Source: Xanthomonas fragariae
GTDB taxonomy: Bacteria > Pseudomonadota > Gammaproteobacteria > Xanthomonadales > Xanthomonadaceae
Direction: 5' to 3'
DNA length: 64,000 nt
NCBI RefSeq assembly: GCF_017603965.1
Contig: NZ_CP071955.1
Coordinates: forward strand, 62,001 to 126,000
Shown here: positions 37,420-48,100 of the stretch, piece by piece
Layout of the letters: the number at the start of each line of letters is the position of its first letter
How positions within the stretch are numbered: position 1 is the stretch's first letter
The notes under the pieces: generated by a model
The model's input: only the letters and a program-made list of their open reading frames with translations
The model's database searches: none
What the model was told of the DNA's origin: nothing
Translations under genes and position numbers: made by a program

Positions 37420-38015
37420 GTGGGCCAGAATCCAGCAGTGGCGGATGTGCCCGATTGTAGGCAGCCCGCGCCGGTTTTTTCCAACTTGCGTGCCAACGCA
37501 TCCAGCTAAGGTTATGTCGGATGGTTATGTGTTGATGGTCTGTTGGTGATGGTGGGCCGTGCTGCGCGTGCTGTGCAGGTAAGCGTAATGATGGCTGGGA
37601 TGGTCAGGGTCACCGGCCGGGGCACGTACCTGGTCAATGGCCAGGCCGCGGTCGCACCGATGGCGACATGCGTGTGCCGACCAACCCTTACCAGCGCTTC
37701 GGGCATCTTCATTCCGGCGGGAGAAGGGACGGATTGCAGGCGGGGTGGCTCTCTTCGAATAGGAGTCAAGTCGCCAAGCATTGCGAGACAAGGCCTTGGC
37801 GCTTCCCTCTCCCTGCTGGGCACTACGCCCCACTGGCGCGTGCCAGGGGCGCTCGGAGTGAGGGGGAGGGTTGCTCGTGCCGTTCCCCCAGCTTTTGGCG
37901 CTCCTCGTCCGCCAGCACGGCGATGGATGCTATGACAGCGAATGTGGGACGGCAGCGGTTGCGAGCCGATCGCCGCGCGTACTCGAAGAACCCCCGGAGC
38001 ATTCCCGTCGACCGC
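37420..38015. other. 596-bp gap between the amidotransferase and the GspE-type ATPase gene
   Basis: No convincing gene is present. Reading frames here are short or are extensions of antisense frames. Positions ~37800-37880 contain a GC-rich stretch with gagggggagggt and ccctctccct, loosely similar to the intergenic repeats between glyQ-glyS and gltB-gltD, but too degraded for a firm call. Confidence 0.4.
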
Positions 38016-39830
38016 CTACTCTCGCGGCGGCAGCACCGACAGCACTTCTTCGATGGTGGTCAGCCCGGCGGCGACCTTTTCCAGCCCGGTGCGGCGCAGC
38101 GTGCGCAGGCCGTCGCCGCGCGCGGCCTGGCTGAAGCTGGCCAGGTCGGTGTCGGCGCGGATCAGGCTGCGCAACCGCGGGCTCACCGGCAGCAATTCGT
38201 ACAGGCCCACGCGGCCGAGATAGCCGGTACGGCGGCATTCCAGGCAACCCAACGGGGCGTGCACGTTGAGCGTGTCCGGCAGCGCTTCGCCCGGTTCGCG
38301 GATCGCCGCCCAGTCGTCGTCGCTGAGCGTGTGCGGGCGCTTGCAGTGCACGCACAGGGTGCGCACCAGGCGTTGCGCGAGAACCCCATTGAGCGTGGAA
38401 GCCACCAGGTAATGCGGCACGCCCAGATCCAGCAAACGGGTGATCGCCGAGGCGGCGTCGTTGGTATGCAGCGTGGACAGCACCAGATGCCCGGTGAGCG
38501 AGGCCTGCACCGCCATCTGCGCGGTCTCCAGGTCGCGGATCTCGCCGATCATGATGATGTCCGGGTCCTGGCGCAGCAGCGTACGCACGCCGCTGGCGAA
38601 ATCCAGGTCGATGTTCTGCTGGACCTGCATCTGGTTGAATTCCGGCGCGATCATTTCGATCGGGTCTTCCACGCTGCACACGTTCACATCCGGCGTGGCC
38701 AGGCGTTTGAGCGTGGAATACAGCGTAGTGGTCTTGCCCGAGCCGGTCGGGCCGGTAACCAGCACGATGCCGTGCGGGCGCTCGACCAGCGCGCTCCAGC
38801 CGGCAGCTTCTTCGCCACTGAAACCGAGCTGCTCGATGCTTTTGAACGCCGAATCCGGGTCGAAGATGCGCATCACGCACTTTTCGCCGAACGCGGTGGG
38901 CATGGTGGACAGGCGCATTTCCACCTCGCGCCCGCCCGGCGAGCGGGTCTTGATGCGCCCGTCCTGCGGGCGGCGGCGCTCGGCCAGGTCCATGCGGCCG
39001 AGCACCTTGATGCGGCTGACCACGGCGGTCATCACCGACGGCGGCACTTCCAGCACCTTGTGCAGCACCCCGTCGATGCGGAAGCGCATGCGTCCGGCCT
39101 CGCGGCGCGGCTCCAGATGGATATCGCTTGCCCGCTGTTCGTAGGCGTACTGCAGCAGCCAATCGACGATGTGCACGATGTGGTGGTCATCGGCGTTGAC
39201 GTCGCTGGCGCGGCCCAGTTCCACCAACTGTTCGAAGCTGGGCAGGCCCGCCCCAGGTTCGGCGCTGCGCACATCGCCGCGCGCGCTGCGCACCGATTGA
39301 GTGACGCCGAAGAACTCCATCGTGTAGCGATGCAGGTCCAGCGGATTGATCAGCGCCAGTTCGATGCGGCGACGGCTCAGATGCTGCACGTCGGCCAACC
39401 ATTCCAGCGCAAGCGGCTCGCTGGTGGCGATCAGCACGCGCTCGGCATCCAGCGCCAGCGGCAGGATGCGGTGCCGGCGCGCATAGGCGTGCGAGACCAA
39501 GCCAGTGACGGCGGCGACATCGATACGGGTCGGGTCGATGCGCAGATAGCGCAGCCCGGTACGTGTGGCCAGCCATTCGGTCAGTCGTTCCAGGCCGAGT
39601 TCGCCGGCCGGCGGCTGAGCGGCGTGCAGCTTGAGGTTGGCCAGCAGCACCAACGGATGTACCTCGCTGGCGTTGCGCACGCCGGCGGCGGAGAACTGCA
39701 CGCGTTCGTGTTCGTGCGGAACCACCATGGCATCGGCAAGCAAAGCGGCGGCTACCGGGTCGAACATCAGCCGGCCGCGCGGCAGGATCGTCACTGCGCT
39801 GTCCGGATCGGCCGTACGCCGCTGTTCCAT
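38016..39830 (-). CDS. GspE/PulE-type secretion or pilus assembly ATPase
   Basis: This 604-residue hexameric ATPase belongs to the type II secretion / type IV pilus superfamily. The N-terminal ~190 residues resemble the GspE N-domain. The core follows with Walker [16 protein letters not shown], Walker [20 protein letters not shown] and the His box [14 protein letters not shown]. The zinc tetracysteine (CVHCKRPH ... [12 protein letters not shown]) is complete and GLYELLPV comes after it. It is an orphan: no other gsp or pil gene is adjacent, and it diverges from glyQ with a 91-bp gap. Whether it serves the Xps secreton, a pilus or another system cannot be told. Confidence 0.9.
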   Translation of the reverse strand: MEQRRTADPDSAVTILPRGRLMFDPVAAALLADAMVVPHEHERVQFSAAGVRNASEVHPLVLLANLKLHAAQPPAGELGLERLTEWLATRTGLRYLRIDPTRIDVAAVTGLVSHAYARRHRILPLALDAERVLIATSEPLALEWLADVQHLSRRRIELALINPLDLHRYTMEFFGVTQSVRSARGDVRSAEPGAGLPSFEQLVELGRASDVNADDHHIVHIVDWLLQYAYEQRASDIHLEPRREAGRMRFRIDGVLHKVLEVPPSVMTAVVSRIKVLGRMDLAERRRPQDGRIKTRSPGGREVEMRLSTMPTAFGEKCVMRIFDPDSAFKSIEQLGFSGEEAAGWSALVERPHGIVLVTGPTGSGKTTTLYSTLKRLATPDVNVCSVEDPIEMIAPEFNQMQVQQNIDLDFASGVRTLLRQDPDIIMIGEIRDLETAQMAVQASLTGHLVLSTLHTNDAASAITRLLDLGVPHYLVASTLNGVLAQRLVRTLCVHCKRPHTLSDDDWAAIREPGEALPDTLNVHAPLGCLECRRTGYLGRVGLYELLPVSPRLRSLIRADTDLASFSQAARGDGLRTLRRTGLEKVAAGLTTIEEVLSVLPPRE

Positions 39831-39921
39831 GCTTGTTCGTCCCCGGCAGCGGTACTCCGCGGCAAAGCGCTGCGGGTCGGCCGGTATACTAGCGCACCCC
39901 ATTCCGCACGGCCTTTGCTGC

Positions 39922-40830
39922 ATGTCCGATTTTCGGCGCGTTCCAATCACGTTCCAGGGCCTGATCCAGACCCTCAACCAGTACTGGGCCGACCAGGGCT
40001 GTGTGCTGATCCAGCCGCTGGACCTGGAAGTGGGCGCGGGCACGTTCCATCCGGCCACGTTCCTGCGCGCGCTGGGACCGGAGCCGTGGAATGCGGCCTA
40101 CGTGCAGCCCTCGCGCCGTCCTACCGATGGCCGTTACGGCGAAAATCCCAATCGCCTGCAGCGCTATTACCAGTATCAGGTGGCGATGAAGCCCAATCCT
40201 GACAACATCCAGGATCTGTACCTGGGCTCGTTGCAAGCGCTGGGTATCGACCCTCTGGTGCACGACCTGCGCTTTGTCGAAGACAACTGGGAGTCGCCGA
40301 CGCTCGGCGCCTGGGGCCTGGGATGGGAAGTCTGGCTCAACGGCATGGAGGTGACCCAGTTCACCTACTTCCAGCAGGCTGGCGGGCTCGAATGCAAGCC
40401 GGTGCTCGGCGAGATTACTTACGGATTGGAACGGCTGTGCATGTACTTGCAGAGCTGCGACGACGTCTACGGCTTGGTGTGGACCTACGGGCCGGATGGC
40501 ACCCCGGTGAGCTATGGCGATGTGTACCACCAGAATGAAGTGGAGCAGAGCGCTTACAACTTCGAGCACGCGAATGTTCCCGAGCTATTGCATCGCTTCG
40601 ATGCCTGCGAAGCCGAAGCCAGGCATCTGGTCGAGGTTGGGTTGCCGCTGCCGGCGTATGAGCAGGTGATCAAGGCCAGCCACGCGTTCAATCTGCTCGA
40701 TGCGCGTCGCGCGATCAGCGTCACCGAACGCCAGCGCTATATCCTGCGCGTGCGCGCGTTGGCGCAAGGGGTGGCGCAGGCGTATTACGCGCAGCGCGAG
40801 AAGCTGGGCTTTCCCGGGGTCAAACGCTGA
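39922..40830 (+). CDS. glyQ: Glycyl-tRNA synthetase alpha subunit
   Basis: GlyQ is the catalytic alpha chain of the tetrameric bacterial glycyl-tRNA synthetase, charging tRNA-Gly with glycine. The 302-residue protein has [20 protein letters not shown], the family signature [20 protein letters not shown] and [30 protein letters not shown] is also present. Length is typical. It is followed by glyS after 189 bp that contain an intergenic repeat. Confidence 0.98.
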   Translation: MSDFRRVPITFQGLIQTLNQYWADQGCVLIQPLDLEVGAGTFHPATFLRALGPEPWNAAYVQPSRRPTDGRYGENPNRLQRYYQYQVAMKPNPDNIQDLYLGSLQALGIDPLVHDLRFVEDNWESPTLGAWGLGWEVWLNGMEVTQFTYFQQAGGLECKPVLGEITYGLERLCMYLQSCDDVYGLVWTYGPDGTPVSYGDVYHQNEVEQSAYNFEHANVPELLHRFDACEAEARHLVEVGLPLPAYEQVIKASHAFNLLDARRAISVTERQRYILRVRALAQGVAQAYYAQREKLGFPGVKR

Positions 40831-40838
40831 TGCTGTTG

Positions 40839-40958
40839 CCTTCCCCCGCTCGCGGGGGAGGGTGTCCGCAGGGCGGATGGGGTCAGCACGTCTCCGCCGT
40901 CCTGGCACGACCCTCATCCGGCGCGGTGCGCCACCTTCCTCCCGCGTGCGGGAGAAGG
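40839..40958. repeat. Palindromic intergenic repeat between glyQ and glyS
   Basis: A ~120-bp element is bounded by two hairpins: CTTCCCCCGCTCGCGGGGGAG at the left and CTCCCGCGTGCGGGAG at the right, with ccctcatccggcg and gccacctt inside. A related element, in the same order, lies between gltB and gltD (49609). Both sit within presumed operons, where they could act as attenuators or RNA-processing/stability elements. Confidence 0.65.
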
Positions 40959-41019
40959 ACATTCCCCAGCCACCTTCGCCCGTTGATGGCAGAAGGGACA
41001 CACGCAAGGTTCACCTGAC

Positions 41020-43203
41020 ATGAGCGAAAAATTTCCCCTGCTGATCGAACTGGGTACCGAAGAGCTGCCGGTCAAGGCGCTACCGGGTCTGGCGCAGGCC
41101 TTTTTCGACGGCGTGCTGAGCGGGCTGGAAAAGCGCGGCATCGCCGTCACCCGCGGCGATGCCAAACCGCTATCCACCCCGCGCCGCCTGGCGGTGTTGC
41201 TGCCGGGCGTGGCCACCGAGCAGCCGGAGCAGCGCTCCGAAGTGCTGGGCCCGTATCTCACCATCGCCCTGGATGCCGAGGGCAAGCCAACCAGGGCGCT
41301 GGCCGGTTTCGCTGCAAAAGCTGGCATCGACTGGACTGCGCTTGAGCGCACCAGCGATGCCAAGGGCGAGCGTTTCGTGCATCGCGCGGTGACGCCGGGC
41401 GCGCGCACCGCCGATTTACTGCCGGAGATTCTGCATGAGGCGATTGCGGCGATGCCGATCCCCAAGCCGATGCGTTGGGGCGCGCACGAATATACTTTCG
41501 CGCGGCCGGTGCAGTGGCTGGTGCTGTTGTTTGGCGAGGCCGTGATTCCTGCCGAATTGCTGGGCGTGCGTGGCGACCGCATCACCCGTGGGCATCGCTT
41601 CATGCATCAGGGCGAAGTGTCGCTGGCCGCGCCGGGCGATTATGTCGATGCGCTGCGCGCCGCACATGTGCTGGTGGATGCGGACGCACGCCGTGCGCGC
41701 ATCCTCGACGAAGTCGAAGCTGCGGCCAGGCAGGCCGGTGGCCGCGCGCGCATCAGCGACGATAATCTGGAGCAGGTGGTCAACCTGGTCGAATGGCCGT
41801 CGGCGGTGCTGTGCAGTTTCGAGCGCGATTTCCTTGCGGTGCCGCAGGAAGCGTTGATCGAAACCATGGAGATCAACCAGAAATTCTTCCCGGTGCTGGA
41901 CGACGGCGGCAAGTTGACCGAGCAGTTCATCGGCATCGCCAATATCGTCTCCAAGGACGTTGCCGAGGTCGCCAAGGGCTACGAGCGGGTGATCCGTCCG
42001 CGCTTTGCCGATGCCAAGTTCTTCTTCGACGAAGACCTCAAGCAGGGGCTGGAGGCGATGGGCGCGGGTTTGGGCAGCGTCACTTATCAGGCCAAGCTGG
42101 GCACGGTGGCCGACAAAGTTGCGCGCGTAGCTGCGCTGGCACGTTTGATCGCGCCACAGGTAGGAGCCGATGCCGAGCAGGCAGCACGTGCTGCGCAATT
42201 GGCCAAGAACGATCTGCAGTCGCGCATGGTCAACGAATTCCCCGAGTTGCAGGGTATCGCCGGGCGGCATTACGCCAAGGCCGCCGGTGAACCGAGCGAG
42301 ATTGCGCTGGCCATCGACGAAGCCTACCAACCGCGTTTTGCCGGCGATGACATCGCACTGTCGCCGCTGGGCAAGGTGCTGGCGATTGCCGAGCGTCTGG
42401 ATACGTTGGCCGGTGGGTTTGCGGCCGGGTTGAAGCCGACTGGCAACAAGGATCCGTTTGCACTGCGACGCAATGCGTTGGGATTGGCGCGGACGGTGAT
42501 TGAGTCGGGGTTTGATCTGAATATCCGTGCACTTGTCGAAGAAGCGCTTACCCAGATTGCAATGATGGAAAGCTTCTTGAAGTTCCATGCACGTGCACAG
42601 GCTTCGGAAAAAGCAGAGAAGGACGGAGTAAAGATATCCGGCATCGAGTTCGATGAGACTGGAGTCCTTAATGGCCTCGCCGACGAACTAGTTGACTTCA
42701 TCCTCGACCGCTTAAAAGGCTACTACGCAGACAAAGGCGTACCTGCCACGCACTTCAACGCAGTTGCTGCATTGTTCTCGGGCGCGACCCACGGATCTCT
42801 CCACGACTTGGATCGCCGTATCGATGCGATCGGCATCTTCGCCACGCTGCCCGAAGCCGAAGCATTGGCCGCAGCCAACAAGCGCATCCGCAACATCCTG
42901 CGCAAGGTCGAAGGAGAGATCCCCAGCGATATCGACACCAGCCTATTGCGCGAACCAGCCGAAGAAGCGCTGGCCGAAGCGGTGCAAGCGGCCATCGGCG
43001 ATACCGGCGATGCATTGCACCGTCACGACTATGTCGCCGTGCTCGCGCGCCTGGCGCGTCTGCGCCCACAGGTGGATGCGTTCTTCGATGGGGTGATGGT
43101 CAATGCCGAGGATGCGCAATTGCGCGCCAATCGACTCGCCTTGTTGAAGAAGCTCGGCGACCGCCTCGGCAGCGTCGCCGCCATCGAGCATCTGTCTAGC
43201 TGA
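41020..43203 (+). CDS. glyS: Glycyl-tRNA synthetase beta subunit
   Basis: GlyS binds tRNA-Gly and completes the alpha2beta2 synthetase. The 727-residue sequence begins with the hallmark [16 protein letters not shown]. It has [49 protein letters not shown] and the HD-like region [20 protein letters not shown]. It is ~30 residues longer than many homologues because of a Lys/Glu-rich stretch near residues 515-550 ([20 protein letters not shown]). The DNA there, around 42560-42740, is noticeably less GC-rich. The stretch is in frame and probably a lineage-specific insertion. Confidence 0.97.
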   Translation: MSEKFPLLIELGTEELPVKALPGLAQAFFDGVLSGLEKRGIAVTRGDAKPLSTPRRLAVLLPGVATEQPEQRSEVLGPYLTIALDAEGKPTRALAGFAAKAGIDWTALERTSDAKGERFVHRAVTPGARTADLLPEILHEAIAAMPIPKPMRWGAHEYTFARPVQWLVLLFGEAVIPAELLGVRGDRITRGHRFMHQGEVSLAAPGDYVDALRAAHVLVDADARRARILDEVEAAARQAGGRARISDDNLEQVVNLVEWPSAVLCSFERDFLAVPQEALIETMEINQKFFPVLDDGGKLTEQFIGIANIVSKDVAEVAKGYERVIRPRFADAKFFFDEDLKQGLEAMGAGLGSVTYQAKLGTVADKVARVAALARLIAPQVGADAEQAARAAQLAKNDLQSRMVNEFPELQGIAGRHYAKAAGEPSEIALAIDEAYQPRFAGDDIALSPLGKVLAIAERLDTLAGGFAAGLKPTGNKDPFALRRNALGLARTVIESGFDLNIRALVEEALTQIAMMESFLKFHARAQASEKAEKDGVKISGIEFDETGVLNGLADELVDFILDRLKGYYADKGVPATHFNAVAALFSGATHGSLHDLDRRIDAIGIFATLPEAEALAAANKRIRNILRKVEGEIPSDIDTSLLREPAEEALAEAVQAAIGDTGDALHRHDYVAVLARLARLRPQVDAFFDGVMVNAEDAQLRANRLALLKKLGDRLGSVAAIEHLSS

Positions 43204-43532
43204 TGCTCGATGACGGCTAGCGGAGCTGCCGCCACCAGTACGCCAACGCAGGAACGATTGAACGCCCCTTGATCAGGTCGCTTTCCCAATACTGGAACCA
43301 ATCGCTGCTGTACCTGTTCGGGGCGTTACACGATCCGCGGTTTCTCCGGCACCCAGGTGCGTTTAGCGGCGGTTGCGTACTTTCTTCAAGCCACCACCCG
43401 GATGCGCGTATATGCTTGAGGGCGAATTCAACTATGGGTCGCAACACCAGCGGTTGTGAAGAGGCACAGGTGAGCTGACCTTTGCCCCTTCACTGGCAAG
43501 TGGAGTTGCAAATGGTCATTGGTCGCCTGAGC

Positions 43533-43800
43533 CTAGAAGGACGATTCCGTCTTCACGCCCTGCGTGGAGCGGTAGCGTCCATGCGCTGCACTGCCCAAAG
43601 TGCCAGCATGCAGGTGCACAGCGGTAGTTTGGTGCCTTCGAACATCGCTGCCAGCGATCAGATTGGTCCGATGACGGCACGCGCTGCATTGGTAATAGAT
43701 TCCAGTACCACGCTTGAAACGCGACCGCGCCCGTCCAGCACAGCAGGGGCAGCGAACCCCTGCGGCCACCGCTATTTGCACACAGCGCGGTAGCACTTGG
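43533..43800 (-). mobile_element. IS1595-family transposase N-terminal remnant
   Basis: The minus strand encodes GVRCPCCAGRARS, then YYQCSACRHRTNLIAGS and HLHAGTLG. This is the zinc-ribbon (two CxxC pairs) and following strand of IS1595-type transposases, which recruit the ribbon before the DDE core. The frame then breaks up. No catalytic core or terminal repeats are seen. Confidence 0.65.
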
Positions 43801-44214
43801 CCTCGGTACTTTAGGACGCGAAGAACTAGGACATCGACAATCCAGCTCGGAACTGCAGGGCATCGATGCGCATCGCGCCGCCTCGTCGGCTTCAGGTGAC
43901 AGCAGCATCTACAAATACAAAGCGCTGCGCAGATTCTGCGACTGCTGGCTGAAGGTCAGGGCGAATCAGGAAAACTCTTGCAAACGCGATCCCCACTGAA
44001 TCCATAGGATCACTTCTAGCAGTCACGGACTGCAGCACAGCAACCTCGCCACGCCGTCTGTCCGGCTACTCGCCGGCGTGCCGGTGGTGCGTCGGCCAAC
44101 TGCGCCCTCACCTCTTTGGACCACAGCATCTTTTCCCAGCGCGTCTTCACCACCTCAGGGCGGCCGTCACCGCCAGCAATCGCCAGGCATCGCACGACCT
44201 GGCACCCAACTCTC

Positions 44215-44472
44215 AAGGAGAAGGCCGATAACCGCAAGATCCACCGATTCAATCGCGGTGCCGCCACGGTGCTGTTCGGCCCCGTGGCGGTGGCTTCGAC
44301 AAGGTCACATCCGCCGCGGTCAAAGCGGTGCAGTCGCCGGGTCGGTTCGTGGTCGACAGCACCATTGGCGTAGCCGGGCGATGCGATCCGGCTACCCGTT
44401 TGGGTATGCCCAGGTACAACGAACTGGCCTCGATTGTCGAGCGCGGCAAGACACAGGCGGCGTCAACGTAAC
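44215..44472 (+). pseudogene. Remnant of an MlaA/VacJ-type lipoprotein gene
   Basis: Across frames the plus strand reads RKIHRFNRGAA, LFGPVAVA, then FDKVTSAAVKAVQSPGRFVV, DSTIGVAG and DPATRLGMPRYNE. These are recognisable pieces of MlaA (VacJ), the outer-membrane lipoprotein of phospholipid retrograde transport. The middle of the gene is deleted and there are frameshifts. The remaining mla genes are not in this window. Confidence 0.5.
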
Positions 44473-44547
44473 GACAACTGCGCGTGGGCAGGCAATGCAG
44501 GTCATGCGCGTTTATGCTTGAGCATTACCCTGTTATTGGAGTCATCG

Positions 44548-44928
44548 ATGAGGTCTGTCCTGCCTACCACCCGCCTGGCCTGCACTTTGGTCGTGCTGGC
44601 TGCATTGACTGCCTGCGGCAAGCCGCAATTGGACGAGCAGGAAGCCGTCTCCGCCAAGGCGCAACAAGCGGCCGAGCAAGCTTCCGCACCGGCACCGGCC
44701 GCTGCGCCAGAGCCCCCACCGATCGGCAGCTGCGATGCCACTCAGGTGCAGTCGCTGGTCGGTCAGGCGTTGACCGATGCGGTCAGCGAACAGGCGCGCA
44801 GCGATGCTGGCGCCAAGTCGGTGCGCGTACTCAAACCCGGTCAGATGGTGAGCATGGAGTTCAACGGCGAACGGCTCAATCTGGAGGTTGATGCCAAGAA
44901 CGTCATTGCCTCGCTACGCTGCGGCTGA
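44548..44928 (+). CDS. Lipoprotein with an I78-type peptidase-inhibitor domain
   Basis: The 126-residue product has a signal peptide with lipobox LTACG, a ~35-residue Ala/Pro/Gln linker, and a C-terminal domain (SCDATQVQSLVGQALTDAVS, LKPGQMVSMEFNGERLNLEV). This matches the I78 inhibitor family, small proteins that block serine proteases such as elastase. The two cysteines at the domain ends could form a disulphide. GGAG precedes the ATG at 44548. Placed at the cell surface it could protect against host or competitor proteases. The domain assignment is by pattern. Confidence 0.75.
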   Translation: MRSVLPTTRLACTLVVLAALTACGKPQLDEQEAVSAKAQQAAEQASAPAPAAAPEPPPIGSCDATQVQSLVGQALTDAVSEQARSDAGAKSVRVLKPGQMVSMEFNGERLNLEVDAKNVIASLRCG

Positions 44929-45130
44929 ACAGGCATTGGTGCCTGTCGTTGGGCCGGCGCCAAGCCAGCTGGCACAAGGGATCGCACTAGCCTGCGTTGC
45001 AGCTGTAATGGGGTATTGCGGCACCGCATCAACTGTGGTCTAGTCGATCATCCGGTGACCTCCTCGAAACGCTCCAGGGATCGAGCGCTGCAACGTCGTC
45101 GCCGCTCTCCTGGATCCCAAAGAGGCAGAC

Positions 45131-48100
45131 ATGGCCCCCCGCACTCGCCAAGGGCTCGACAACGACGGTCTCTACAACAGCGCGCGCGATGAGCGCGACG
45201 CCTGTGGGTTTGGCATGGTCGCCCAGTTGGACGACCAACCTTCCCGTTCGCTGGTGGACACCGCGATTGCGGCGCTCTCGCGCATGACCCATCGTGGCGG
45301 CGTTGCCGCAGACGGGCTCACCGGCGATGGTTGCGGTCTGCTGATTCGCAAACCCGATGCATTTTTGCATGGGCTGGCGCGCGATGCCGGCATTACCCTG
45401 GGTACGCGCTACGCCGCTGGCGTGGTGTTTTTGCCGCTGGACGAGGGCGATGCGGCGCGATGTCGGGCCGAACTGGAAACGCAGTTGCACACTGCCGGCG
45501 TGCAGTTCTGCGGCTGGCGCGTGGTCCCCACCGATCACAGCGTGTGCGGCCAGTTGGCACGCGATACCTTGCCGCGCATCGAACAGGTATTCGTCGACGC
45601 CGGCGCGCAGCAGACCGAAGACGGCTTCACCCTGGCGCTGTTTCTGGCGCGCCGCCGCGCTGAGCAGGCGCTGCTCGGGGTGGACAACTTCTATGTCACC
45701 ACCTTGTCGCCCAATGGCATCAGCTACAAGGGCATGGTGCTGCCGGACAAGCTGAGCACGTTCTATCCGGATCTGCAGCGCAGCGATCTGTCCTCCAGCG
45801 CGATTGTCTTTCACCAGCGTTTTTCCACCAACACGCTGCCGCGTTGGCCGTTGGCGCATCCTTTTCGGTTGCTGGCGCACAACGGCGAGATCAACACCAT
45901 CGAAGGCAACCGCCGTTGGGCGCAGGCGCGCAGTAAGGTGTGGCAGACCCCGCGCTTCGATATTGCCGAGTTCGACCCGGTGATCTCCATGCACGGCTCC
46001 GATTCGCAGAGCCTGGACAACATGCTCGAGCTGCTGATCGCCGGGGGCATGGACCTGCTGCAGGCGCTGCGCATCCTGGTGCCGCCGGCGACCCAGTCGC
46101 TGGAATTCAAGGACGCCGACCTGGCCGCGTTCTACGAGTTCTACGGCCTCAACACCGAGCCGTGGGATGGCCCGGCCGGCATCGTCGCCTGCGACAGCCG
46201 CTATGCCGCCTGCATGCTCGATCGCAACGGCCTGCGCCCTGCGCGCTGGATGCTGACCTCGGACCGCCATTTCCTGGTCGCTTCAGAAGCGGGCGTGTGG
46301 GAATTGCCGGTCGAGCGCATCACCCGCAAGGGCAAGCTTGGCCCCGGCGAGATGATGGCGATCGATCTCAAGCGCGGCGACCTGCTCGATTCCGATGCCA
46401 TCGACCGCATCAATCGTGCGCGCGCTCCCTACAAGCAATGGCTGCAGCAGGGCGTGACCTATCTGCAGACCGAGTTGATCGACCCCTCGCTGGTGGAAGA
46501 ACCCTTCAGCGAACAGACCCTGCGCAGCTACCACAAGCTGTTCCAGCTCAGCACCGAGGAAGTGGAACAGGTGCTGCGCCCGCTGGCCGAAACCGAGCAG
46601 GAAGCCACCGGCTCGATGGGCGACGACACACCGATGGCGGTGCTTAGCCGCCAGACCCGGCCGCTGTACGACTATTTCCGCCAGGCATTCGCGCAGGTCA
46701 CCAACCCGCCGATCGACCCGCTGCGAGAAGGCATTGCGATGTCGCTCACCACCCAGCTCGGCAAGGAGACCAACATCTTTCACGCCGGCGCCGAGACGGT
46801 GAACCACGTCATCCTCAACTCGCCTGTGCTGAGCCAGCGTAAGCTGCGTCAGCTGTTGAAAATGGAACAATACGTCGAGCGCAATCGCCTGATCGACCTG
46901 TCCTACAGTGTGGAAGAAGGCCTCAAGGCCGGCCTGGAACGCATCTGCCACGAAGTGGAAGCGGCCGCGCGCGCCGGAGCGGTGATGTTGCTGCTGTCCG
47001 ATCGCTACCCGGTGCCGGATCGGCCGATGGCGCATGCGCTACTGGCCACCGGCGCGGTGCATCACCACCTGTGCAAGCTGGGGCTGCGCTGCGACGTCAA
47101 CCTGATCATCGAAACCGGCACCGCGCGCGACCCGCATCACATGGCCTGCCTGCTCGGCTTCGGCGCCACTGCGGTGTACCCGTATCTGGCCTACCAGACG
47201 CTGTTCGATCTGGGTCGGCGTGGCATCCTGCAGCTGAGCAAGGGCGGCGAGCAGTCGCAGATCGGTCGCCGTTACCGCAAGGGCATCTATAAGGGCCTGT
47301 CGAAGATCATTTCGAAGATGGGCATCTGCACCATCGCCAGCTATCGCGGCGCGCAGTTGTTCGAGATCGTCGGGCTGGACCCGGACGCGGTGGAGCTGTG
47401 CTTTGCCGATACCCCTGCCCGCATCGGCGGCGTAGGCTTGTCGCGGCTGGACACCGAGGCGCGCGAGCTCACCGCACGCGCCTGGAACGACCAGCTCAAG
47501 CCGGAAGTGGGTGGCCTGCTCAAGTACGTGCACGGCGGCGAGTACCACATGTACAACCCCGACGTGGTCATGACGCTGCAACGCGCTACCCGCACCGGCG
47601 ATGCCGGCGATTGGCAGAAGTACGTGGACGCGGTGCACTCGCGCCCGGCCTCCACGCTGCGCGACTTGGTGCAGCTCAAGCGTGCCGATACGCCGACCCC
47701 GCTGGCTGAGGTCGCCCTGGCCGAAGATCTGCTGCGTCGCTTCGATACCGCCGCGATCAGCCTGGGCGCGTTGTCGCCCGAGGCGCACGAAGCACTGGCC
47801 ATCGCGATGAATCGCCTGGGCGGGCGCAGCAATTCCGGCGAAGGTGGCGAAGACCCGGCCCGCTATGGCACCGAGAAGCGCTCCAAGATCAAGCAGGTGG
47901 CCTCGGGCCGCTTCGGTGTGACCCCGGAATACCTGGTCAATGCAGAAGTGCTGCAGATCAAGGTCGCCCAGGGCGCCAAGCCCGGCGAGGGCGGTCAGCT
48001 GCCCGGCCACAAGGTCAACGAACTGATCGCGCGGCTGCGTTACGCCAAGCCCGGCATCGGCCTGATCTCGCCGCCCCCGCATCACGACGTCTATTCGATC

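Larger units (their letters stand above)
43204..44547. other. 1.3-kb gene graveyard between glyS and the I78-type lipoprotein
   Basis: This stretch holds only decayed material: the IS1595 scrap (43533-43800), an mlaA-like remnant (44215-44472) and short frames without recognisable families. One minus-strand piece near 44100-44200 (GDGRPEVVKTRWEKMLWSKE) looks once-coding but is unidentified. No tRNA or terminator hairpin was recognised. Confidence 0.55.

Noticed and set aside
37668..40202. 844-codon plus-strand open frame
   Set aside because: It runs antisense through the GspE-type ATPase gene and into glyQ out of frame; the translation has no recognisable domain.
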